Part shown: positions 1-5,510 of the stretch, one piece after another | Layout: the number at the start of each line of letters is the position of its first letter | Numbering within the stretch: position 1 is the stretch's first letter | DNA from: Gammaproteobacteria bacterium | GTDB lineage: Bacteria; Pseudomonadota; Gammaproteobacteria; Pseudomonadales; Azotimanducaceae_A | Assembly: GCA_028819775.1 (NCBI GenBank) | Contig: JAPPKV010000309.1 | Coordinates: forward strand, 1-6,180 | Direction of reading: 5' to 3' | Length of the DNA stretch: 6,180 bases | Made by a program: the position numbers and the translations under genes | The notes under the pieces: model-generated | The model's input: only the letters and a program-made list of their open reading frames with translations | The model's database searches: none | Told to the model about the DNA's origin: nothing

Positions 1-315
1 GTGCTGCACCGCCACTGCGACGAGATCGGGCGCGACCCCGGCGAGATCGTGGCCAGCCAGCAGTGCCTGGTCACCATTGCGCCGGACGCCGAGCGGGCCG
101 GTCCCATGGCCGACCAGGCCCAGCGGATCTTCGGCGGCCACATGGGCGATCCCAAGGGACCGCTTGCAATCACTGGAACCCCCGAGCGCTGTGCTGAACA
201 GATCCAGAAGCACATTGATCTGGGCTGCACGATGTTCGTGATCGAGTTCTTCGGCAAGGACACCCAGGAGCCTGCCCAGTTGTTCGCCGAAGAGGTCATG
301 TCCGAGTTCCGCTAG
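1..315 (+). CDS. Luciferase-like (LLM class) flavin/F420-dependent oxidoreductase, C-terminal fragment
   Basis: The reading frame is open from the first base and stops with TAG at 313-315, so this is the last ~104 residues of a gene that begins left of the window; the GTG at position 1 need not be its start. The segment GTPERCAEQIQKHIDLGC (about residues 59-76 here) followed by a hydrophobic strand and FFG is the usual C-terminal end of the bacterial luciferase-like TIM-barrel family: the 'tgtpe.v.e.l....d.G...f' pattern that closes the barrel near the cofactor phosphate. Members are cytoplasmic and oxidise or reduce small organic substrates with FMN or coenzyme F420. The cofactor and substrate cannot be told from this portion. 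The next gene starts 5 bp after the stop on the same strand, suggesting co-transcription. Family assignment is fairly safe; subfamily is unknown. Confidence 0.82.
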   Translation: MLHRHCDEIGRDPGEIVASQQCLVTIAPDAERAGPMADQAQRIFGGHMGDPKGPLAITGTPERCAEQIQKHIDLGCTMFVIEFFGKDTQEPAQLFAEEVMSEFR

Positions 316-320
316 CACCC

Positions 321-1706
321 ATGCGGCGGCTGGCCCTCGTACTCGCCTGCGTGGCCTGCGCAGGTACCGTTGCGTTCGACGGTCCGCTGGCGGTCAGCGC
401 CAACGGCCGCTACCTGACGTTCCAGAACGGCGAGCCGTTCTACTACGTCGCCGACACCCCTTGGCAGTTGATGGCCTCCCTCGATCTCGGCGAGACCCGG
501 GAGTACATCGACATCCGCGCCGCCCAGGGCTTCACCGCCTTGCAGTTGGTGGCCACCCCCTGGTCCTTCGACGACACGGCGGCGCATTGGGACTTCGAGG
601 GCGAGACGGGCCAGTCACGCGTCAACGCCGACGGCGAGGCGCCATTCTTCGACAGCGACGGCAATCCGCCGAAGACGAACGCCGATGTTCGTTTCGACCG
701 TCCCAACGACGCCTATTGGCGTCATGTGGACAACGCCCTCGACTACCTGGCCGGGAAAGGCATGGCCGCCTACTTCATCCCGCTGTGGGCGAGCAACTTC
801 AGCCGCCACTTCTCCGAGGAGGACCACTACCGCATCGGCAAGACGCTCGGGGAGCGCTACCGCAACCAGGCCAACCTCGTCTGGGTGCTCGGCGGGGACG
901 AGGCCCGGGTAAGCGTCGCCAAGTACCGGCGCCTCTACCAAGGGCTTCGCGATGCGGCGATCACCCAACTGGTCACCATGCATCCCCGCTCCGGGCGCAG
1001 TAGCGCCGATCACCTCCAAGAGGAACTCGACTTCCACTCGATCCAGGAACGCGGCGACGTCGCATCCATGGTGGGGCGTTTGCGGGCGGACTATCTACGC
1101 ACGCCGACCAAGCCGACGTTTCTGTGCGAGACCTGGTACGAACACGACCGTGACGGCGGGGTTTTCCGCATCCACAAGACTGGCACGAGTGCGGCCTTCC
1201 GCGCCCACTACTGGGCCGCACGTTTGCACGGCGGCTTCGGTGAAGGCTACGGCGGCTGGACCAACTGGCTGAATCTCGACCACTGGCGCACTGACATCAA
1301 ACGCCCCGGCGCCGTCGCCATCGCGACCCACATGCGCAACATCCTGGAAGCCACGGACTGGCACAACCTCGTTCCGGACCGGGAACGAGAAGTGTTCGGC
1401 ACCCACGAAAGGGTCCACGGGGCTATTTCCGACGCTACGAAGATCGCCGTCGCCTATTTCGAGTCGAACGTATCGGTGAGCATCGATCCGCGCTGGTTCG
1501 GGGAAGTCGCCGGCATGGTCTGGTACGACCCCGCAGACGGCCGGCTGCTCGGTATGCAGCCTCTTCACGGCAACCCAAGGGAGCGGCAGCCGCCCGCAAC
1601 CGGCGCAGGTGGCGACACGGTGGTCACCATCCGGCCGATCCGAGACATCAAGGGATTTGACTACCGCGTGGCTGACCCCCCTACGTCGCCAAGGCGCGGG
1701 CCCTGA
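321..1706 (+). CDS. Secreted DUF4038 / apiosidase-like (GH140-related) glycoside hydrolase
   Basis: This 461-residue protein has a short basic n-region (MRR) and a hydrophobic core (LALVLACVACAGTVA), a Sec signal peptide likely cut after about residue 18. No canonical lipobox is seen. Residues ~24-330 match the DUF4038 TIM-barrel: opening strand NGRYLTFQNGEPFYYVADTPW (start near 29), LVWVLGGDE (186-194) and FLCETWYE (267-274). D193 and E270 lie where the GH140 family has its acid/base and nucleophile, so they are the inferred catalytic pair. Residues ~370-450 (AYFESNVSVSIDP, GMVWYDPADG) resemble the small beta-sandwich labelled putative collagen-binding domain that usually follows DUF4038. 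Characterised GH140 enzymes remove apiose from rhamnogalacturonan II; the substrate here is unproven. No other glycan genes are visible nearby. There is no good Shine-Dalgarno before ATG 321, so translation may be coupled to the preceding gene. The 3' end overlaps the convergent MFS gene by 26 bp. Confidence 0.85.
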   Translation: MRRLALVLACVACAGTVAFDGPLAVSANGRYLTFQNGEPFYYVADTPWQLMASLDLGETREYIDIRAAQGFTALQLVATPWSFDDTAAHWDFEGETGQSRVNADGEAPFFDSDGNPPKTNADVRFDRPNDAYWRHVDNALDYLAGKGMAAYFIPLWASNFSRHFSEEDHYRIGKTLGERYRNQANLVWVLGGDEARVSVAKYRRLYQGLRDAAITQLVTMHPRSGRSSADHLQEELDFHSIQERGDVASMVGRLRADYLRTPTKPTFLCETWYEHDRDGGVFRIHKTGTSAAFRAHYWAARLHGGFGEGYGGWTNWLNLDHWRTDIKRPGAVAIATHMRNILEATDWHNLVPDREREVFGTHERVHGAISDATKIAVAYFESNVSVSIDPRWFGEVAGMVWYDPADGRLLGMQPLHGNPRERQPPATGAGGDTVVTIRPIRDIKGFDYRVADPPTSPRRGP

Positions 1707-2982
1707 GCGCCTCCAGCCTACGGGCGTGCGCGGCCTCCCTGAAAAACACCAACCCGAAGGCCGAGGCGGCGAACAAGCCAGCCATGATGAGAAAGTCCTG
1801 GCCGAAGGTCAGGTGGTCGGCAACCGGGTAGAACATGAAGCCGCCGGACGCGATGCCGACATTGGCGAGTGCCATGTAGACCGCGAACTGAGTGGCCGCC
1901 ACCTTCGTCCAGCACAGGTTCATGAAGAGCGCGATGACGGTGATGAAGACAACCTGGCCCACGATATACACGACCACCGCCAAGGAACCGAAGACGATGA
2001 GGTCGTCCAAATCGTCGGCCACGAGACCCGCGACGAGATGACAGACCGCGCCGGCGACCAGCGCCCCCATGAGAAAGCGCCGCGGGCCGAAGCGGTCGAT
2101 GAAAGGACCCATCACCACGCCAATCACAGCCGCGGCAAAGCTCATCCCACTCGCGAATTGACTGTATCCGGCCCCGGACATGCCGAGCTCCTGAACCGCG
2201 AACGCCGTGTACACCGGCGTCACTATTCCACCGCGAAGAAAATACGCGAACGAAGTGGCGACCAAGAGCAGGCTCATCGGCAGAACCAGCACCCGGAAGA
2301 GATCAAGGAAGTTGTCGACGACGCGCGGTGCCGCAACTTCGACTCGCGCGACTGCCTTGCCCGTCGACCACGGCAGCAGCCGTTCGCCCGGCCGTTCGCG
2401 AACGACGGCCACGAAAAGGAAGATGGCCGCCACGGTTACCGCGCAAAGCGACGCGGTCATCGCAAGGCCGATCACCGGCAGCAGCGTGCCGCATAGGGCA
2501 CCGAAGGATGAAGACCCCGCCACCTGCCCGAACGCCATGAACGCGTTCGCGCGGCCTCGCTCGTTCATCGGCAGGACGTCGATGGCCATCCCATCGACAG
2601 CGACGTCCTGGGTGGCCGCAAAGGCATTGGTCACGAATCCGACCACCATCAACGGCGCGATCGCATCGACATCGAACGGCGTCAGCGCAAGGACCACCAG
2701 GGACACGGTGAGCCCCGCCTGCGCAAACAAAACCCAAGGCCGGCGAAATCCCATGGGCAGGAAGGTGAACCGATCCATGAACGGGCCGGCGACCAGCTTG
2801 CCCGCCCAGGGAAGCGACACTACCGACGTGAACAAGGCGAGTTCCCCCACGCTCGCCTGCTGTTCGGCGAGCCATGCGGGAACCGCGACCGAAAGTAATC
2901 CGAGCGGGACGCCTTGGGCAAAGTAGAACGCGCAGAATGCGCCGAACCGCAACGATCGCTGTTCGGTTAGAACCAGCGGCAT
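1681..2982 (-). CDS. AmpG-like MFS transporter (PAT family)
   Basis: This 433-residue hydrophobic protein has about 12 predicted membrane segments. The N-terminal half carries VSLPWAGKLVAGPFMDRF (55-72) between TM2 and TM3, then GFRRPW (78-83) and AATQDVAVDGMAIDVL (122-137). These are hallmarks of the AmpG/peptide-acetyl-CoA transporter group of the major facilitator superfamily. A second motif-A-like loop, GPFIDRFGPRR, sits at 292-302 in the C-terminal half, and ATQFAVYMALANVG follows at 363-376. AmpG itself imports anhydromuropeptides across the inner membrane; many relatives have unknown substrates, so no gene symbol is given. It lies 27 bp downstream of arsC on the same strand and is probably co-transcribed with it. 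The ribosome site is weak (a GGA about 9 nt before ATG at 2982), so translation may depend on the upstream gene. The start is consistent with the family, whose N-terminus runs straight into TM1. Confidence 0.88.
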   Translation of the reverse strand: MPLVLTEQRSLRFGAFCAFYFAQGVPLGLLSVAVPAWLAEQQASVGELALFTSVVSLPWAGKLVAGPFMDRFTFLPMGFRRPWVLFAQAGLTVSLVVLALTPFDVDAIAPLMVVGFVTNAFAATQDVAVDGMAIDVLPMNERGRANAFMAFGQVAGSSSFGALCGTLLPVIGLAMTASLCAVTVAAIFLFVAVVRERPGERLLPWSTGKAVARVEVAAPRVVDNFLDLFRVLVLPMSLLLVATSFAYFLRGGIVTPVYTAFAVQELGMSGAGYSQFASGMSFAAAVIGVVMGPFIDRFGPRRFLMGALVAGAVCHLVAGLVADDLDDLIVFGSLAVVVYIVGQVVFITVIALFMNLCWTKVAATQFAVYMALANVGIASGGFMFYPVADHLTFGQDFLIMAGLFAASAFGLVFFREAAHARRLEALRARALAT

Positions 2983-3009
2983 TGGCGAGAGTCCGGAGGC
3001 CGAGTCGCG

Positions 3010-3360
3010 CTAGAGCAGTTCTTCCACCCTCTCGGAGGGCCGCGCGATGACCGCCCGTTCTCCGCGAACCACAACGGGCCGCTGCATCAGCTTCGGATGT
3101 TCGACCAGAAGCCCCACCACGGCGTCGGCCGACGTATAGTCGCCGGCGTTCAAACCGAGTTCGCGAAAGTTGCCGTCCTTGCGGACCAGTTCCGACGGGT
3201 CGTCGTCGACCGACTCGAGGATACGCCGAAGATCCGCCTCACCCAACGGCGCCTTCAGATACTCGACGATGTCGAAGTCGACACTCCGCGCTTCGAGTAT
3301 CTCCTTGGCACCGCGCGATTTGCTGCACGCCGGGTTGTGGTAGAGAACGATTCGCGCCAT
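3010..3360 (-). CDS. arsC: Glutaredoxin-dependent arsenate reductase, ArsC family
   Basis: The start chosen is ATG at 3358-3360, preceded on the minus strand by AGGGGG about 8 nt upstream; it gives a 116-residue protein beginning MARIVLYHNPACSKSR, the usual length and N-terminus for the family. A further in-frame ATG at 3402 would add 14 residues with no family similarity. The fold is thioredoxin-like. C12 in HNPACSKSR is the catalytic cysteine, with H8 nearby. R60, R94 (LMQRPVVV) and R107 (ARPSERV) match the three arsenate-binding arginines of plasmid R773 ArsC in identity and numbering. The enzyme reduces arsenate to arsenite in the cytoplasm using glutathione and glutaredoxin. Some chromosomal members of this family have not been shown to act on arsenate, so the activity is inferred from residues. 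No arsR, arsB or acr3 is in the window; the next gene in the transcript is an MFS transporter. Confidence 0.9.
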   Translation of the reverse strand: MARIVLYHNPACSKSRGAKEILEARSVDFDIVEYLKAPLGEADLRRILESVDDDPSELVRKDGNFRELGLNAGDYTSADAVVGLLVEHPKLMQRPVVVRGERAVIARPSERVEELL

Positions 3361-3575
3361 GGATGCGCCCCCTGCTGGCCTCCGCCCCGAGTATATCGGC
3401 ACAGCCCCCTACTCGCGATTGTTCCGACGGTTCGCTCGCCCCTGCGCCAGGTTCGCCTCCGGACCGCGGCGCCGTAGTACGTCCCGCGCCGAGTCGCCGT
3501 TGCGTCAATTGCCGTGCGACGGCGCGCCCTGGCGGGCGTGTTGACGGCACGTCCTGGCGGCGCGTTGGCGTCGCC
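3361..3575 (-). other. Intergenic region upstream of arsC, with possible promoter
   Basis: No gene fits in this 215-bp gap between the DUF222 stop and the arsC start. On the minus strand, TATACT at 3395-3390 is a fair sigma-70 -10 hexamer and would place a transcription start about 22 nt before the arsC ATG. No good -35 hexamer lies 16-18 bp upstream of it, so this promoter call is weak. The part next to the DUF222 stop holds two imperfect direct repeats (entered separately). I looked for continuation of the DUF222/HNH protein here in all minus-strand frames and saw no HNH motif. Confidence 0.4.
3518..3560. repeat. Imperfect direct repeat, two copies, 25-bp period
   Basis: Copy 1 at 3518-3535 is GACGGCGCGCCCTGGCGG and copy 2 at 3543-3560 is GACGGCACGTCCTGGCGG, identical at 16 of 18 positions and separated by 7 bp. 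The period is not a multiple of three, so this is not a protein repeat. A short inverted repeat (GCCGT-GCG-ACGGC, 3511-3523) overlaps the first copy. The pair begins 15 bp beyond the stop codon of the truncated DUF222 gene. It may be a trace of the rearrangement that removed the rest of that gene, or merely GC-rich chance similarity. Confidence 0.5.
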
Positions 3576-4025
3576 CTACGTACCTTCGCAACCGACCTGA
3601 CCCGCAGCCCGGGCACGGAGCCGCCGACAGTACTCCGCGACCTGGGCGTCCGACATCGAGCACGCGAAGTCGAGCAGCGTACGTTCGTTGTCGAACGTCG
3701 CCACCTCGATCAGAGCCCGTACCTTGGCGAAAGTCAGCTCCCCGTCTTCGAAGGCGGCCTCGATCTGCGGCAGGTTGAGCAGCGCGTAGGCCACGCGGAG
3801 CTTGTCGCGTACGGCGTCGCGTCCGATGCCGCACCGTGCATCCAGCCACTCGGCGCTGTCGGCGGCACACCGGCCCTTGCCACGGGCTTCCCGGTACCCC
3901 CGGCGCATGTCGAACTCGCGCAACAGGACGAGCAGGCGATAGCCGTGTCGTGAGATGGTCCGGCAACTCGAGACGAGATCGTCGGCAATGGATTCGAGGG
4001 GTTGAAGTGTCGCGACGGCGTTCAT
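3576..4025 (-). CDS. Truncated DUF222 (13E12 repeat / HNH endonuclease N-terminal) protein
   Basis: This 149-residue protein matches the N-terminal DUF222 region of the large HNH-endonuclease family: YRLLVLLREFDMRRGY (29-44), AEWLDARCGIGRDAVRDKLR (58-77), LPQIEAAFEDGELTFAKVRA (85-104) and ATFDNERTLLDFA (109-121). Complete relatives are usually around 400-500 residues, with a C-terminal HNH nuclease domain. Here the frame ends soon after CRRLRARA (133-140), and no HNH motif is found in any frame downstream. Nuclease activity is therefore not expected. The role of DUF222 alone is unknown, so I give none. The start at ATG 4025 is well supported: GAGGA at 4036-4032 lies 6 nt upstream, and a near-consensus promoter lies about 90 bp further out. 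The frame is clean, with no internal stops, so this is either a recent truncation or a retained short gene. ArsC and the MFS gene follow on the same strand. Confidence 0.75.
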   Translation of the reverse strand: MNAVATLQPLESIADDLVSSCRTISRHGYRLLVLLREFDMRRGYREARGKGRCAADSAEWLDARCGIGRDAVRDKLRVAYALLNLPQIEAAFEDGELTFAKVRALIEVATFDNERTLLDFACSMSDAQVAEYCRRLRARAAGQVGCEGT

Positions 4026-4030
4026 GTTGG

Positions 4031-4036
4031 TTCCTC
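4031..4036 (-). promoter_or_regulatory. Ribosome binding site of the DUF222 gene
   Basis: GAGGAA on the minus strand ends about 6 nt before the ATG at 4025. It fixes the start of the short DUF222 gene and shows that its translation signal is intact despite the truncated 3' end. Confidence 0.75.
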
Positions 4037-4043
4037 GCTAGAC

Positions 4044-4070
4044 GCCGACCGGCTGGCCAGCCGGCTCGGC
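4044..4070 (-). repeat. GC-rich palindrome in the 5' leader of the DUF222 gene
   Basis: CCGGCTGGCCAGCCGG at 4049-4064 is a perfect 16-bp palindrome. It is extended by GCCGA (4044-4048) pairing with TCGGC (4066-4070), with a single unpaired base at 4065. In the minus-strand transcript it would form a very stable hairpin of 5 + 6 base pairs with a GGCC tetraloop, ending about 7 nt before the ribosome binding site. No U-tract follows, so it is not a standard intrinsic terminator. It could be a protein operator, a leader hairpin or a REP-like element; no second copy occurs in the window. Confidence 0.7.
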
Positions 4071-4116
4071 GGCACCCGGCATCCGCTGCATCGGACGGGG
4101 TCGCCAAATAACTGTG

Positions 4117-4144
4117 ATTATATCCAGTTCGAATGATGCGTCAA
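4117..4144 (-). promoter_or_regulatory. Near-consensus sigma-70 promoter for the DUF222 gene
   Basis: On the minus strand, TTGACG (4144-4139, one mismatch to the -35 consensus) is separated by 16 bp from a perfect TATAAT (4122-4117). Transcription would start near 4110, leaving a leader of about 85 nt that contains the palindrome and the ribosome binding site. The stretch is AT-rich against a GC-rich background. It points toward the DUF222 gene and, beyond it, arsC and the MFS gene. No comparably good plus-strand promoter is visible for the kinase gene. Confidence 0.75.
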
Positions 4145-4239
4145 CCGGAATCTCACATGTTTTGCACAGCCTTCACCCAAGAGGGCTCCCCGAACGGCCG
4201 GTGACAACCGCCCGCCGGTGCGCCATTCTTCTGCATCCA

Positions 4240-4247
4240 GGGGAGGA
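4240..4247 (+). promoter_or_regulatory. Shine-Dalgarno sequence preceding a CTG codon (kinase start)
   Basis: GGGGAGGA, with core GGAGG at 4242-4246, is the best ribosome binding site upstream of the kinase domain. The codon at normal spacing (8 nt after the core) is CTG at 4255, in frame with the kinase. No ATG, GTG or TTG lies at suitable spacing in any frame. This is why the kinase CDS is drawn from 4255. Confidence 0.55.
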
Positions 4248-4254
4248 CAAAGCG

Positions 4255-5355
4255 CTGCAACGAAACGAAGTCGATCCATTCGCCGACGAGGCGTTGCCGG
4301 AACTCGCACCCGTGCGTCCCGGCGAGAATCTGGACTGGGCCCGGATCGAGCAATACCTGCGCGGCAATCTGCCGGGCGATTTGTTCGATGCTGCTGGACA
4401 CTTCGAGGTCCTGCAGTTTCCCAATGGCTCCGCCAACCTGACCTATCTCATCCGCTTCGGCGAGTCCGAACTGGTATTGCGCCGGCCACCCTTCGGCGAC
4501 CTGGCACCCGGTGCCCACGACATGAAACGCGAGTACCGCGTCCTGTCCAGGCTGTGGCGCAGTTTCGACGCGGCCCCTAGGGCATATCTCTTTTGCGACG
4601 ACCACACCATCGGCGGTGCGGATTTCTTCGTCATGGAACGGCGCCGTGGCGAGGTCATCCGAGGCGTTGTTCCCCCCACCATGCGCCATCACCGGGACAT
4701 CGGCTCGCGCATCGGCATGGCGCTGGTGGACCGGATCGCCGAATTCCACACGCTCGACCCCGAGGCGGTCGACCTCGGCCGGCTCGGCAGACCGGACGGT
4801 TTCGTCGCCCGGCAACTCAAGGGCTGGAAGCAACGCTGGGACCTTGTGGCCGATGATCGCTACGACGCCGAGATGTCGGCGGTCCACGCCCGCCTCGAAG
4901 ACTCCCGCCCGGAACCGCAGCGCGTCTCCCTCGTCCACAACGACCTGAAACTCGACAACTGCCTATTCGATCCCGGGGACCCCGACCGGGTCACGGCGTT
5001 CTTCGACTGGGATATGACCACCCTCGGCGATCCCCTCATCGACATCGGGACGTTGCTCAACTATTGGCCGGACCCGGCCGACACCGAGGACTCGAAGCGG
5101 TTCAGCTACGACGGCATGCAACGCGTGGGTTTGCCGTCACGGGCGGCGATCACCGCACGCTACGCCAAGAAGAGCGGGCTCGATCTCGCGCACATCGGCT
5201 GGTACGAGGCCTTTGCCCTGTGGAAGTCAGGGACGGTGGTCCAGCAGCTACACCATCGGTGGAAAGTGGGCGACTCGACCGATCCGCGCATGGAGACCGT
5301 CGCGGACGGCTTGCCGAGACTCATCCACAACGCGATGCAATTGCTTGATCCGTAA
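4255..5355 (+). CDS. APH-fold phosphotransferase of the ACAD10/ACAD11 kinase type
   Basis: From CTG 4255 the protein has 366 residues (numbering below). PVRPGENLDW precedes the kinase, as is usual in this family. FPNGSANLTYL (55-65) is the nucleotide-binding loop region, VLRRPP (74-79) the following strand, and HDMKREYRVLSRL the helix after it. LVHNDLKLDN holds the Brenner motif, with H228, D230 and N235; FFDWDMTTLGDP holds the metal-binding D251. All key catalytic residues are present. The closest described relatives are bacterial 'phosphotransferase family' proteins resembling the kinase domains of ACAD10/11, which phosphorylate hydroxyacyl-CoA intermediates; aminoglycoside resistance is not implied. 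No acyl-CoA dehydrogenase is visible beside it. There is no ATG before the kinase core. Other possible starts are GTG 4114 (inside the divergent promoter), TTG 4162, GTG 4201, TTG 4294 and GTG 4312, none with a good ribosome site. Family is certain; start and substrate are not. Confidence 0.88.
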   Translation: MQRNEVDPFADEALPELAPVRPGENLDWARIEQYLRGNLPGDLFDAAGHFEVLQFPNGSANLTYLIRFGESELVLRRPPFGDLAPGAHDMKREYRVLSRLWRSFDAAPRAYLFCDDHTIGGADFFVMERRRGEVIRGVVPPTMRHHRDIGSRIGMALVDRIAEFHTLDPEAVDLGRLGRPDGFVARQLKGWKQRWDLVADDRYDAEMSAVHARLEDSRPEPQRVSLVHNDLKLDNCLFDPGDPDRVTAFFDWDMTTLGDPLIDIGTLLNYWPDPADTEDSKRFSYDGMQRVGLPSRAAITARYAKKSGLDLAHIGWYEAFALWKSGTVVQQLHHRWKVGDSTDPRMETVADGLPRLIHNAMQLLDP

Positions 5356-5510
5356 TCACTAATCCGCAGGCCGAGTCTCGTCTTCGGCGAACTTGAGCAG
5401 ATCGTCAGTTCTTCGTCGCCTCGTGCATAGGGCACGCGTACCGCGTAACCGTATGATCAGGTGGCGTGCACGACGCAACGTTCAAGACGGCCGCATGAAG
5501 GAGACATGGC
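5356..5510 (+). other. Intergenic region between the kinase and fetB genes
   Basis: No gene is seen in this 155-bp gap. Two small inverted repeats occur, GCCGA/TCGGC (5370-5374 with 5384-5388) and CGTGC/GCACG (5422-5426 with 5432-5436, loop 5). Neither is followed by a T-run, so no intrinsic terminator can be called. TATGAT at 5452-5457 is a fair -10 hexamer for the downstream gene, but no matching -35 lies 16-18 bp upstream. Confidence 0.35.

Noticed and set aside
1609..2496. Long open frame on the plus strand opposite the MFS gene (295 codons)
   Set aside because: Its product is highly polar and low in complexity, the usual mirror image of a hydrophobic GC-rich gene, and it shows no family motif. 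The MFS protein on the other strand is clearly real.
2207..2926. Second long plus-strand frame opposite the MFS gene
   Set aside because: It is rich in Thr, Ser, Arg and Ala, without domain similarity, and lies wholly antisense to a well-supported gene.
3361..3402. 14-residue N-terminal extension of ArsC from ATG 3402
   Set aside because: The extension is not seen in the family, and ATG 3360 has its own AGGGGG ribosome site; the extension would also cover the putative -10 box.
3239..3616. Minus-strand frame spanning the gap between DUF222 and arsC, considered as a frameshifted C-terminal half of the HNH protein
   Set aside because: No HNH zinc-site or other nuclease pattern is visible, and it runs into arsC in a different frame.
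3505..4107. Alternative 200-codon minus-strand frame over the DUF222 gene
   Set aside because: It is Arg/Ala/Gly-rich without motifs, while the overlapping frame 3576-4025 carries clear DUF222 motifs and a good ribosome site.
4114..4254. Kinase start at GTG 4114, using the longest frame
   Set aside because: That start sits against the -10 box of the divergent promoter, has no ribosome site, and adds residues with no resemblance to the family.
4153..4938. 261-codon minus-strand frame opposite the kinase
   Set aside because: It is antisense to conserved kinase motifs, has no recognisable domain, and no ribosome site was noted.
5370..5436. Hairpins after the kinase stop as an intrinsic terminator
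   Set aside because: The stems are only 5 bp and no T-run follows either one.
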